In this document: positions 16,662 to 25,122 of the stretch, piece after piece
Position numbering within the stretch: position 1 is the stretch's first letter
Layout: every line of letters starts with the position of its first letter
Source of the DNA: Schlegelella_A sp965246805
GTDB lineage: Bacteria; Pseudomonadota; Gammaproteobacteria; Burkholderiales; Burkholderiaceae_C
Assembly (NCBI GenBank): GCA_965246805.1
Contig: CBDFFO010000009.1
Coordinates: forward strand, 62,001-126,000
Direction: 5' to 3'
Length of the DNA: 64,000 nt
Notes under the pieces: model-generated
What the model was told of the DNA's origin: nothing
The model's database searches: none
What the model saw: only the letters and a program-made list of their open reading frames with translations
Position numbers and translations under genes: made by a program

Positions 16662-18641
16662 ATGCATCAAGTTCAGAAGTCGCAGTTCGGTCGTTTGATC
16701 GTCCGTTTGTTCGCCTGCTGTGCCGCGCTCTCGAACCAAGGCCTTGCGGCGGCCGAACTCCCCGTTGCGGATTTCGTCAAGAGTCCGCAGTTCATGAGCC
16801 CAAAGCTTTCGCCAGACGGCCTGCATCTGGTCGTGAATCAGGCGGTTGAAAAAGATGGCCGGGACACCCGCGTGATGGTCGTATACGACTTGACCCATCT
16901 CAAGATTGTCAGCACCGTCGGATTGCCGTACTTCGAAGTACCCGTCACGTTCAACTGGATCACCAATTCCAGACTGGCCGTGGCGGTCGGTCGCGAATAC
17001 GGTTCACTGGAGCGCGCGTATTTGACCGGCGAAATCCTGGCGATGGATCTGGACGGCGGCAATCAGGAGTACCTCTACGGCCACGCGATGTATTCGCGAT
17101 CGCGTCGCGGTATCACGATGGCCGACGACGAGGGTTTCGGCACCGTCGCGTTCATTCCCGTCGAGCACAACGGCCATTTCCTGATGACGGAACACCTTCG
17201 CGGTGAAACCGCCAAGACCAGTCGCGTGTACGACATCAATGCCAGGACAGCAGCCCGATCGTTGGTGACGGAGATCGGCAAACCCGGCTTTGATTTTCTG
17301 ATGCAGAACGATGGCAAGCCCCGTTATGCGTTCGGCACCGAGGAAAGTTCGTATTACGCGGTCTATCGGTTCGATGACGCGACGAGTGGCTGGCGTGAAC
17401 TTCCGGGCGAAGACAAGAAAAGCGAGTTCCGGCCGTGGGCCATCTTGCCGGGCGACAAGGACCTTATCGCGACCTTGTCCATCGACGGCGGCCCGCGCCA
17501 GGTGGTTCGGCAATCATTGGCTGACGGATCGCGCACCGTCATGGCGTCCAGCAAGACCGGCAGTTTCGACATCGTGGAGATGGGCCCGCGGCCATCGGTG
17601 CCGTTCGCGGTCGCCACCGAGGTCGGTGTGCCCAAACCTGTTTACGTGGGCGAAGAGACGGCAGAAGCCAAGCTCCACAAGACGCTCAGTGCCCAGTTCA
17701 CCGGCAGCTACGTGCACTTTATCAATTACTCGGACGACGGCAAGCTGCTGTTCTCGGTGGCGAGTGACAAGGATCCGGGGGCTTACTATCTTTTCGACAA
17801 GTCCACGAATCGCGCCAGCTTCCTGTTCGCCGCCCGGCCATGGATCGACCCGGAAAAGATGGCGGACCGACGGCCGATTTCGTTCAAGGCCAGGGACGGC
17901 AAGGAGATCTATGGCTATCTGACGCTGCCGCCGAATCGCGGCGACGGTGCGATGCCAATGATTTTGCTCCCGCACGGCGGCCCGCACGGAGTCAGTGACG
18001 ACTGGTTCTTCGACACCGATTCGCAATTCCTGGCCAGTCGCGGATACGCCGTCCTGCAAATCAATTTCCGCGGTTCGCGAGGCCGTGGCCCGGCGTTTGA
18101 GACCTCCGGCTACCGACGTTGGGGCGGCTTGATACAAGACGACCTGATCGATGGCGTGCATTGGGCTGTCGCACAGGGTAATGCCGACGAATCCCGAATT
18201 TGCGCCTATGGCGGCAGCTTCGGCGCCTACGCGTCGATGATGATTGCTGCGCGTGAACCGACCATGCTCAAGTGCGCGGTCGGCTACTCGGGCCTTTACG
18301 ATCTGGCGCAGAAATTGGAGGACGACGAGACCCGCCGGAGCCGGTCGGCCTACAACTACTGGGTCAAGGTCGTCGGCACGGATCCAGCCGAACTGGCGAG
18401 CTTTTCTCCGACCAAGCTGGCCAGCAAGATCAAGGTGCCGGTGCTACTGGTCCACGGAAGCCGTGACACACGCACCCCGCCATTGCAGGCCGAAACGATG
18501 CGCGAGGCATTGACCAAAGCCGGAAACCCGCCGCAGTGGATGTATGTCGATCAGGAGGGCCACGGCTTCTACGCGGTCAAGAATCGTCAAGCGTTCTACG
18601 AACGACTCGAAAAATTCCTCGCGGACAACATGAAAAAGTGA
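16662..18641 (+). CDS. Secreted S9-family prolyl-oligopeptidase-like serine peptidase
   Basis: This 659-residue protein has an N-terminal signal-like segment (LIVRLFACCAALSNQGLAAA), a beta-propeller-like region (about 40-400) and an alpha/beta-hydrolase domain. The catalytic set is visible: Ser519 in GGSFGAY, Asp602 in GSRDTRTP and His634 in EGHGFY; HGGPHG forms the oxyanion region. S9C-like enzymes cleave short peptides, often releasing dipeptides or acyl-amino acids. The gene stands alone, converging with hppA. Export to the periplasm is inferred from the N-terminus. Substrate is unknown. Confidence 0.88.
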   Translation: MHQVQKSQFGRLIVRLFACCAALSNQGLAAAELPVADFVKSPQFMSPKLSPDGLHLVVNQAVEKDGRDTRVMVVYDLTHLKIVSTVGLPYFEVPVTFNWITNSRLAVAVGREYGSLERAYLTGEILAMDLDGGNQEYLYGHAMYSRSRRGITMADDEGFGTVAFIPVEHNGHFLMTEHLRGETAKTSRVYDINARTAARSLVTEIGKPGFDFLMQNDGKPRYAFGTEESSYYAVYRFDDATSGWRELPGEDKKSEFRPWAILPGDKDLIATLSIDGGPRQVVRQSLADGSRTVMASSKTGSFDIVEMGPRPSVPFAVATEVGVPKPVYVGEETAEAKLHKTLSAQFTGSYVHFINYSDDGKLLFSVASDKDPGAYYLFDKSTNRASFLFAARPWIDPEKMADRRPISFKARDGKEIYGYLTLPPNRGDGAMPMILLPHGGPHGVSDDWFFDTDSQFLASRGYAVLQINFRGSRGRGPAFETSGYRRWGGLIQDDLIDGVHWAVAQGNADESRICAYGGSFGAYASMMIAAREPTMLKCAVGYSGLYDLAQKLEDDETRRSRSAYNYWVKVVGTDPAELASFSPTKLASKIKVPVLLVHGSRDTRTPPLQAETMREALTKAGNPPQWMYVDQEGHGFYAVKNRQAFYERLEKFLADNMKK

Positions 18642-18651
18642 GCCGCGATCG

Positions 18652-18720
18652 GGCATGCAAATTCGCATGCCTCATAGCGTTGCCGGTATCGCTCGAGCCT
18701 TGATCAAGGCTTTGCCGGCA
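18652..18720. repeat. Two palindromes in the hppA/S9 convergent gap (possible bidirectional terminator)
   Basis: The 62-base convergent gap contains GGCATGC-AAATTC-GCATGCC (18652-18671), a perfect 7-bp stem with a 6-base loop. Next comes the 16-base palindrome AGCCTTGATCAAGGCT (18696-18711), which spans the hppA stop codon and is flanked by TGCCGG and CCGGCA (18681-18686, 18715-18720). Neither is followed by a good T-run, so they may act as weak or rho-assisted terminators or mRNA 3-prime stabilisers. Confidence 0.45.
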
Positions 18721-20884
18721 TGACGACGCTGCTCGCCGCCGCCATCGGGACGGTGGCTGCGGACGGGTTGGCCATGATCATCGACTGCACCAGCGGCACC
18801 ACGTCGTCGTTGGTCGCCACGGGCGAGGCGGAAATCGGCAGCAGCGGCACGATCAGCAGGGCGACGATGTTAATGATCTTGATCAACGGATTCACCGCGG
18901 GTCCGGCGGTGTCCTTATAGGGGTCGCCCACCGTATCGCCGGTCACCGCTGCCTTGTGCGCCTCGCTGCCCTTGCCACCGAAGTGGCCGTCTTCGATGTA
19001 TTTCTTGGCGTTGTCCCACGCGCCGCCACCGGTGCACATCGAGATCGCGACGAAGAGGCCGGTCACGATGGTGCCCATCAAGAGGCCGCCGAGCGCCGCC
19101 GGCCCGAGAACCAGCCCTACGATGACCGGAACGACCACCGGCAGCAGGCTCGGGACAATCATTTCCTTGATGGCTGCGGTGGTCAGCATGTCGACGGCGC
19201 GGCCGTACTCCGGCTTGCCCGTGCCTTCCATGATGCCTTTGATGTCGCGAAACTGCCGCCGTACTTCCTCCACCACCGCACCGGCCGCGCGGCCGACCGC
19301 TTCCATCGCCATCGCGCCGAACAGGTAGGGGATCAGTCCGCCGATGAAGAGACCGACGATCACGTTCGAATCGCTCAGATCGAAGCGCACGTTGATGCCA
19401 CGGCCCGCGAGCGAATGCGTGTAGTCGGCGAACAGCACGAGCGCAGCAAGGCCGGCAGAGCCGATGGCGTAGCCCTTGGTCACCGCCTTCGTGGTGTTGC
19501 CGACCGCGTCGAGCGGATCTGTGATGTCGCGAACGCTTTCGGGCAGTCCGGACATTTCGGCGATACCGCCGGCGTTGTCGGTGATCGGACCGTAGGCGTC
19601 GAGCGCGACCACGATGCCCGCCATGCTCAGCATCGAGGTCGCCGCGATCGCGATGCCGTAGAGACCGGCCATCGAGAACGACGCGAGGATCGTGAGGCAG
19701 ACGAAGATCACTGGCCACGCCGTCGAGCGCATCGACACGCCGAGTCCGGCGATGATGTTGGTGCCGTGGCCGGTGGTCGAGGCTTGCGCGATGTGCTGCA
19801 CGGGCTTGTATTGCGTGCCGGTGTAGTACTCGGTGACCCACACCAGCGCCGCCGTGAGTACGAGACCGGCGGCGCACGCGCCGAAGAGCCGCATCTGCGT
19901 GTTCGCGCCGAGCGCGTCGGTAGGGATCACGCTGGCCGTTACGAACCAGAACGCGATGAGTGACAGCACGCCGGCGACCGCCAAGCCCTTGTAGAGCGCG
20001 GGCATCACGTTCTTCATGCCGGGCGACGCCTTCACGAACGCGCAGCCGATGATCGACGCGATGATCGAGACGGCCCCCAGCATCAACGGATACACCACCG
20101 CCGCCAGCGGCGCGTTGACGACCACCAGCGCGCCGAGCGACATCGTGGCGATCAACGTGACCGCATAGGTCTCGAACAGGTCGGCGGCCATGCCGGCGCA
20201 GTCGCCGACGTTGTCACCGACGTTGTCGGCGATCACCGCGGGGTTGCGCGGGTCGTCTTCCGGAATACCGGCTTCGACCTTGCCGACCAAGTCGGCGCCG
20301 ACATCGGCACCCTTGGTGAAGATGCCGCCGCCGAGGCGCGCGAAGATCGAGATCAACGAGGCGCCGAACGCAAAACCGAGCAAGGGCTTCAGGGCAGCCG
20401 AGAGCCCAGTCGCCGGCACCGTCCCGCTGTTCGTCAGGAACATGAAGAACAACGCCACACCCAGCAGGCCCAGACCCACGACGAGCATGCCGGTGATGGC
20501 GCCGCCCTTGAAGGCGACCGCGAGCGCAGGACCGATGCCCTTGGTGGCGGCCTGCGCGGTGCGCACGTTTGCTTTCACCGAGACGTTCATGCCGATGAAG
20601 CCACAGGCGCCAGAAAGCACCGCACCGAGCACGAAGCCCACGGCCGTGAGGTGATCGAGAAACACGAAGATCAGAACCGCGAGCACCACGCCGACGATCG
20701 CGATGGTCTTGTACTGGCGCGCCAGATAGGCCGCCGCACCCTGCTGGATCGCCGACGCGATTTCCTGCATGCGTGCGTTGCCGGCGTCCTGGCTGAGGAT
20801 CCAACTGCGCTGGACGAAGCCATAGGCAACAGCGGCCAGCCCGCAGGCGAGCGCAGCGTATAGCGCCATCGTGGTTGAGATCAA
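18704..20884 (-). CDS. hppA: Membrane-bound proton-translocating pyrophosphatase, K+-independent type
   Basis: This protein of about 726 residues has some 16 membrane segments and hydrolyses pyrophosphate to pump protons. The substrate-site motif KGADVGADLVGKVEAGIPEDD is recognisable, as are DNVGDNVGDCAGMAADLFE-type and GDTVGDPYKDTAGP motifs. The determinant segment reads GNTTKAVTKG; lysine there (alanine in K+-dependent enzymes) marks the K+-independent H+-pumping class. I chose a TTG start at 20884, because it has AAGGA six bases upstream; an ATG five codons later (20869) lacks one, and the longer ATG at 21007 gives a non-homologous tail. A soluble pyrophosphatase gene diverges 231 bases away. 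That gap contains GTGC-AATTTC-GCAC (20950-20963) but no clear promoter. Confidence 0.93.
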   Translation of the reverse strand: MISTTMALYAALACGLAAVAYGFVQRSWILSQDAGNARMQEIASAIQQGAAAYLARQYKTIAIVGVVLAVLIFVFLDHLTAVGFVLGAVLSGACGFIGMNVSVKANVRTAQAATKGIGPALAVAFKGGAITGMLVVGLGLLGVALFFMFLTNSGTVPATGLSAALKPLLGFAFGASLISIFARLGGGIFTKGADVGADLVGKVEAGIPEDDPRNPAVIADNVGDNVGDCAGMAADLFETYAVTLIATMSLGALVVVNAPLAAVVYPLMLGAVSIIASIIGCAFVKASPGMKNVMPALYKGLAVAGVLSLIAFWFVTASVIPTDALGANTQMRLFGACAAGLVLTAALVWVTEYYTGTQYKPVQHIAQASTTGHGTNIIAGLGVSMRSTAWPVIFVCLTILASFSMAGLYGIAIAATSMLSMAGIVVALDAYGPITDNAGGIAEMSGLPESVRDITDPLDAVGNTTKAVTKGYAIGSAGLAALVLFADYTHSLAGRGINVRFDLSDSNVIVGLFIGGLIPYLFGAMAMEAVGRAAGAVVEEVRRQFRDIKGIMEGTGKPEYGRAVDMLTTAAIKEMIVPSLLPVVVPVIVGLVLGPAALGGLLMGTIVTGLFVAISMCTGGGAWDNAKKYIEDGHFGGKGSEAHKAAVTGDTVGDPYKDTAGPAVNPLIKIINIVALLIVPLLPISASPVATNDDVVPLVQSMIMANPSAATVPMAAASSVVMPAKP

Positions 20885-21115
20885 GTGGTTTCCTTCTTGT
20901 CGATGCTTCGGTGGAAGCGGTCTGTGGCGGGCCTTACGCGTCTCAAAGCGTGCAATTTCGCACTCGCGCGGCCGGCCGATCCTAAGGGATGGCATATGAC
21001 GAAACAACGCGGTTCAACCCCAGGCGGCTGCTGCCACCGGCAGACCGTCGAGCGTCGACCGAGGCCGGCGCTTAACATCGCTGATCCATTTCAGCCCAGC
21101 GATTCAACCTCACGC

Positions 21116-21640
21116 ATGAGCCTTCACGACGTCACTCCCGGCACCAACGCCCCCGATGAATTCAACGTGATCATCGAAATCCCGATGAACGCCGACCCCA
21201 TCAAGTACGAAGTCGACAAGGCAAGCGGCGTGATGTTCGTCGACCGTTTCATGAGCACGGCGATGCACTACCCGTGCAATTACGGCTACGTGCCGAAGAC
21301 ACTGTCTGACGATGGCGACCCGGTCGACGTGCTGGTCATCACGCCGTTTCCGCTCGCGCCTGGCGTGGTGGTCACATGCCGCCCGATCGGCGTGCTGAAG
21401 ATGAACGACGAAGCCGGCGGCGATGCCAAGCTGCTGGCGGTGCCCATCGACAAGATCCTGCCTATCTACAAGCACTGGCAAAAGCCGGAAGACATGAACG
21501 ATCTGCGCTTGCACCAGATCCAGCATTTCTTCGAGCACTACAAGGATCTCGAACCCGGAAAGTGGGTGAAGGTACTCGGCTGGGAGGGACCGGAAGCGGC
21601 GCGCGACGAGATACGCGCCGGCATCGCGGCTTTCAAGTAG
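21116..21640 (+). CDS. ppa: Soluble inorganic pyrophosphatase, family I
   Basis: This 174-residue protein matches the length of the E. coli enzyme. It contains the family I signature DDGDPVDVLV, the substrate-site lysine/tyrosine region IKYEVDKASG and MHYPCNYGYVPKT. It hydrolyses cytoplasmic pyrophosphate and so pulls biosynthetic reactions forward; Mg2+ is the usual cofactor. The frame is open 77 codons further upstream, but the ATG at 21116 begins the conserved MSLHDVTPG region. Its last eight bases overlap the end of the convergent GNAT-like gene. Divergence from hppA places both ways of disposing of pyrophosphate side by side. Confidence 0.94.
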   Translation: MSLHDVTPGTNAPDEFNVIIEIPMNADPIKYEVDKASGVMFVDRFMSTAMHYPCNYGYVPKTLSDDGDPVDVLVITPFPLAPGVVVTCRPIGVLKMNDEAGGDAKLLAVPIDKILPIYKHWQKPEDMNDLRLHQIQHFFEHYKDLEPGKWVKVLGWEGPEAARDEIRAGIAAFK

Positions 21641-22850
21641 GCGGGTCGATCGGTGGCGCGCCCTTGTAGGGTTGGCGCTCGTTGAGCTCGTCCAGGTAGT
21701 TGGCCACGCCTTCGCCTTCGCGCAGCAGAAAATCGCCGATTGCATCGGCGAAGCGAGGATGGGCGAGCCAATGCGCAGACCACGTCTGCACCGGCAGCAA
21801 CCCCCTGGCCATCTTGTGCTCGCCCTGAGCGCCGCCTTCGAAGCGCTGATAGCCGTTGGCAATGCACCAGGCGAGCGGGCGGTAGTAGCAAGCTTCGAAG
21901 TGCAGGCAGTTGACGTGCTCGGTCGCACCCCAGTAACGACCGAACGCCGCCTTCGTGGCGGGGTCGATCACAACCAGCGAGACGGCGACGCGTTGGCCTC
22001 CGCGCGAAGCGATGAACAGCAGCCAGTTGTCAGGCAAGCTCGCGGACACGAGCTTGAAAAAACTGCGTGAAAGATAGGGCGTGGAGTGGTGCGCGCGGTA
22101 CGTGAGCGTGTAGCAGCGGTAGAAGAAATCCCAATCGGCTTCGGTGATGTCAGCGCCTCGCAGCTCGTCGATGGTCACGCCCTCGTCGACGACGCGCCGT
22201 CGCTCCTGCTGAATCTTTTTCCGTTTGTCGCGATGCAGCCCGGCAAGAAATTCGGCGAAATCGACGTACGGCACGTCTGGTCGATTGGACCAGTGGAATT
22301 GCACGGTGCTTCGCATCATCCAACCGGCGCGGCGTGCAGCGCGTTGATCGGCATCATCGAGGAAAAGCACGTGAGCCGACGACAAGCCGGCGCGCCGCGC
22401 CAGCGTTTCCATGCCGTGCAGCAACGCGAGCCGACCGTCGTCGCTCGTGGCCAGCAGGCGCGGACCGGGCACCGGCGTGAACGGCACAGCATCGAGCAGC
22501 TTCGGGTAATACGCCAGGCCGTGGCGCTGATATGCATCGGCCCAGGCCCAGTCGAACACATATTCGCCGTACGAATGGTCCTTCAAATACAGCGGGCAAG
22601 CGGCGACAAGCACACCGCGCTGCGTCACGACCAGGAACTGCGGCACCCAGCCGTGCTTCGATGCGGCGCAACCCGACTGATGCAGCGCTGCGAAATACTC
22701 GTGACGCATGAACGGGTTGGCCGATGGCTGCGCATCGACGATCGCGTTCCATGCCGTTGCGTCGAGCTCGGTAGGATCGTCGATCACGCGCACGAGAAAG
22801 TCGTCGCCGTCGGGCGGGGCTGCGGAGGGCGCAGCGGCTGGCTCGGTCAT
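21633..22850 (-). CDS. FemAB/GNAT-like N-acyltransferase (COG3146-type)
   Basis: This 405-residue cytoplasmic protein belongs to the peptidogalycan biosynthesis/recognition-type family with a GNAT fold. Recognisable segments are NPFMRHEYFAALHQSGCA, CPLYLKDHSYGEYVFDWAWADAYQRHGLAYYPKLL, KRKKIQQERR, HSTPYLSRSFF, LHFEACYYRP and GGAQGEHKMARGLLPVQTWSAHWL. The family is widespread in proteobacteria with poorly defined substrates. The gene converges with ppa (8-bp overlap at the 3-prime ends) and diverges from glnB across a 158-base gap. That gap has a possible -10 (TAAACT near 22976) for glnB but no convincing -35. Confidence 0.8.
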   Translation of the reverse strand: MTEPAAAPSAAPPDGDDFLVRVIDDPTELDATAWNAIVDAQPSANPFMRHEYFAALHQSGCAASKHGWVPQFLVVTQRGVLVAACPLYLKDHSYGEYVFDWAWADAYQRHGLAYYPKLLDAVPFTPVPGPRLLATSDDGRLALLHGMETLARRAGLSSAHVLFLDDADQRAARRAGWMMRSTVQFHWSNRPDVPYVDFAEFLAGLHRDKRKKIQQERRRVVDEGVTIDELRGADITEADWDFFYRCYTLTYRAHHSTPYLSRSFFKLVSASLPDNWLLFIASRGGQRVAVSLVVIDPATKAAFGRYWGATEHVNCLHFEACYYRPLAWCIANGYQRFEGGAQGEHKMARGLLPVQTWSAHWLAHPRFADAIGDFLLREGEGVANYLDELNERQPYKGAPPIDPPT

Positions 22851-23008
22851 GCGGGGCGTTCTGCTGGGTTGTCGTTGGCGCGTGCTGGCATCTTAGGGGG
22901 AGCGAACCAGCGGCGCGTTTCCCGTGCGCATCGGCGGGGCGAATCGTCGGCGCAAGCGAGCTCCGGTCAGTGGCCTAAACTTGCCCGAAACTCTCCAAGG
23001 CGCCGGCC

Positions 23009-23347
23009 ATGAAACAGATCACCGCGATCGTCAAACCTTTCAAGCTCGAAGAGGTCCGTGAGGCGCTGGCCCTGGTCGGTGTCACGGGTTTGACGGTCAC
23101 CGAGGTCAAGGGCTTCGGTCGCCAGAAAGGACACACGGAGCTTTACCGCGGCGCCGAGTACGTGGTCGACTTCCTGCCGAAGGTGAAGATCGAAGTGGTG
23201 GTCAAGGAAGACGATGCCGAGCGATGCATCGACGCGATCGTGAAGGCGGCCAAGACCGGCAAGATCGGCGACGGGAAAATCTTCGTCAGCTCGATCGAGA
23301 GCGTCGTGCGCATTCGCACCGGCGAGACTGACAACGACGCGGTTTGA
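23009..23347 (+). CDS. glnB: Nitrogen regulatory protein P-II
   Basis: This 112-residue PII protein is of standard length. The T-loop GRQKGHTELYRGAEY carries Tyr51, the uridylylation site, and the C-terminal VVRIRTGETD segment and the B-loop region KTGKIGDGKIF are intact. PII trimers sense 2-oxoglutarate, ATP/ADP and glutamine (through GlnD) and control GlnE, NtrB and other targets. No amtB is adjacent, which favours GlnB over GlnK, though the sequences are close and the distinction is tentative. It is followed by a convergent RDD-protein gene. Confidence 0.92.
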   Translation: MKQITAIVKPFKLEEVREALALVGVTGLTVTEVKGFGRQKGHTELYRGAEYVVDFLPKVKIEVVVKEDDAERCIDAIVKAAKTGKIGDGKIFVSSIESVVRIRTGETDNDAV

Positions 23348-23381
23348 ACGGCGCAGGCGCCCGCTGACGGCGGCCGCGCCC

Positions 23382-23903
23382 TCAACGAGGTATCGGGTAG
23401 CCGCGGGAGTCGACCAAGCGGGTGCCGCACACCACGTCGTGCCAGAACTGGCGGTACCGTTGCGTGAGCGAGAGCAGCGCATACCCGGAGATTCCTACGC
23501 CGTAACCGATCAGGCTTTGCATCGGAGACAGATGCCAGAGCATCGACACGACGGCGGCCGGAACGAACCACGCGCAAGCCGCCAGGTATCGCAGGGCGGC
23601 GCGGGTCTGCGACAGCTTCTCGCCCACGGCCGTTTCGAGCCGGATGTGCCAGGTCTGCATCGCGAGGGTCTGCCCGCGCTTCGACCAGAACCACACGAAG
23701 TAGATGCCGTAGAAAATGAACGCGAACGCGCGCAACGCCGAGTCGGTCTGCACCGGGTATTGCTCTCGGGTGCGAGCGAAAAAGAGTGCGCCGACCAGTC
23801 CGGGAACCAGGCCCAGGCCGAACAGTAGCAAGGCTTCGTAGACGAAGCAGGCCATGCGGCGCGACAGCGAAGGCGCAGGCAGGTTGATCGTGTCGGGCGT
23901 CAA
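23382..23903 (-). CDS. RDD-family membrane protein
   Basis: This 173-residue protein has about four hydrophobic segments and the RDD-type pattern: basic LSRRMACFVYEALLLFG, then KRGQTLAMQTWHIRLE and RQFWHDVVCGTRLVD. RDD proteins are small membrane proteins of largely unknown function, some linked to transport. The first codon is TTG at 23903, overlapping the stop of the DUF3106 gene (TTGA); the next ATG at 23852 would cut into the conserved part. It is the last gene of a four-gene run starting with a sigma factor. Confidence 0.82.
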   Translation of the reverse strand: MTPDTINLPAPSLSRRMACFVYEALLLFGLGLVPGLVGALFFARTREQYPVQTDSALRAFAFIFYGIYFVWFWSKRGQTLAMQTWHIRLETAVGEKLSQTRAALRYLAACAWFVPAAVVSMLWHLSPMQSLIGYGVGISGYALLSLTQRYRQFWHDVVCGTRLVDSRGYPIPR

Positions 23904-24694
23904 TGGGGCGTGGCGGACGGCTCGGGCGCGATCGCGCCGACGCCAGCGGCCTGGGCGCCGCGCTTTGGCAGCAGTGTCGACTTGTCGATGAACTCGGGCG
24001 TGGCTGCGATTTTTGGCATGCCGGTCTGCTGATGCGAGGGCGGCATCGCCCGTTTGGTGAGCAGCGTGGTGGTGGCTCCGGGCCGCGCCTGCACCAGAGC
24101 GGGCGCGATCGACCGCGGTGGCGCTGACAACGCCGGATTCGGCACGACGTTCGACTTGGCCTGAGGGCCTTCCATCCCGCTCTTGCCGGCAGCCAGACCG
24201 CGGGTGTCGACACCGCTCGCAGACCGCTGCGCACGGGCCGCGAGTTGCTGCTTCTGCTCAGCCGGCAACGCCTGATAGTCCTGCCAGCCTTTGCGCCGAT
24301 CCGTGACCGGCACCTGCTTCGCTTCTTGGAAGCGGAGGCGAACCTGGCCGCGCTCCGCCGGCGTGAGGCGTGACCAATCGGTCATCTGGCCCTGGATGCG
24401 CGCGCGTTCGGTCGGCGCCATGCTCGCAAAGCGGCCGCCGATCGAGAGCCAACGCTGCTTGCTGGTCGCATCCAAGGCGGACCATGTTCCTTCGAGCGGT
24501 GCAAGGGCTTCGCGCTGCGCGGGCTTCAGACTCTGCCAGCGCGGACCGTCCTCCGAAGCGGCGGTGCCCGACCGGGTCGAGCTGGCCGTCAACTTCCCGG
24601 CTTCAGCGGCGTGCGCAGCAACCGCGCCCAGCAAAGTCACGACGAACGCGGCGATGCACCGCAGGAGCGTTGGCGAATGCACGGACTGCCTCAT
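23900..24694 (-). CDS. DUF3106 family exported protein
   Basis: This 264-residue protein has a signal peptide (LLRCIAAFVVTLLGAVAAHAA). A helical region follows with three or four repeats built around a tryptophan and LTPxER-like helices: RWQSLKPAQREAL, TWSALDATSKQRW, DWSRLTPAERGQV and GWQDYQALPAEQK. The C-terminal part is low-complexity, rich in Ala, Pro, Ser and Gln. DUF3106 has no known biochemical function. The ATG overlaps the DUF3619 stop by four bases, and the stop overlaps the RDD start. Periplasmic location is inferred from the signal peptide. Confidence 0.82.
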   Translation of the reverse strand: MRQSVHSPTLLRCIAAFVVTLLGAVAAHAAEAGKLTASSTRSGTAASEDGPRWQSLKPAQREALAPLEGTWSALDATSKQRWLSIGGRFASMAPTERARIQGQMTDWSRLTPAERGQVRLRFQEAKQVPVTDRRKGWQDYQALPAEQKQQLAARAQRSASGVDTRGLAAGKSGMEGPQAKSNVVPNPALSAPPRSIAPALVQARPGATTTLLTKRAMPPSHQQTGMPKIAATPEFIDKSTLLPKRGAQAAGVGAIAPEPSATPH

Positions 24695-25122
24695 TCGCGC
24701 GGCTGGGTCTTCAGGAATTCGGCAAAACCGGCGTCGCGATACGCGTTTAGCGGAAGGTCGTCGCTCAGCAGCTGGGTGTCGACTTCGGCTGCGACCGAGA
24801 CTTGCGCTTTCGACTGGAATTCCTGAATCAGGACGAGGCCACCGATCAGAGCCAGCAGCGGCGCAATCGATGCGGCACGCAGCCACCACGGATTGCCGGA
24901 TCCGAGCACACCGACGCCGGCCGACATGCCCACCACCGAGACGTTCTCCGCCGTGCGCGCGCTGCGCGCCATCTCAAGCGCGCGCTCGCGCGAGAAGCGC
25001 AAGCGTTCCGCGATGTCGGGACCGATGCTCGCGGCACTGTCGTTCAGGCGCGCGACAATGCGGTAAGCGACGCGCGCTTCAACGGCTTCACGGGTCGCAG
25101 CTTGGATGGTCTTTGCGTTCAT
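24691..25122 (-). CDS. DUF3619 family single-pass membrane protein, candidate anti-sigma factor
   Basis: This 143-residue protein has an N-terminal helical cytoplasmic part (ATREAVEARVAYRIVARLND), one membrane segment at about 83-101 (AASIAPLLALIGGLVLIQEF) and a short periplasmic tail ending near FAEFLKTQPRE. It directly follows the sigma-factor gene with a 4-bp overlap. Anti-sigma factors often have this layout (short cytoplasmic helix bundle plus one membrane segment) and this genomic position, so such a role is plausible. I see no ZAS zinc motif, so the role is unproven. Confidence 0.8.
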   Translation of the reverse strand: MNAKTIQAATREAVEARVAYRIVARLNDSAASIGPDIAERLRFSRERALEMARSARTAENVSVVGMSAGVGVLGSGNPWWLRAASIAPLLALIGGLVLIQEFQSKAQVSVAAEVDTQLLSDDLPLNAYRDAGFAEFLKTQPRE

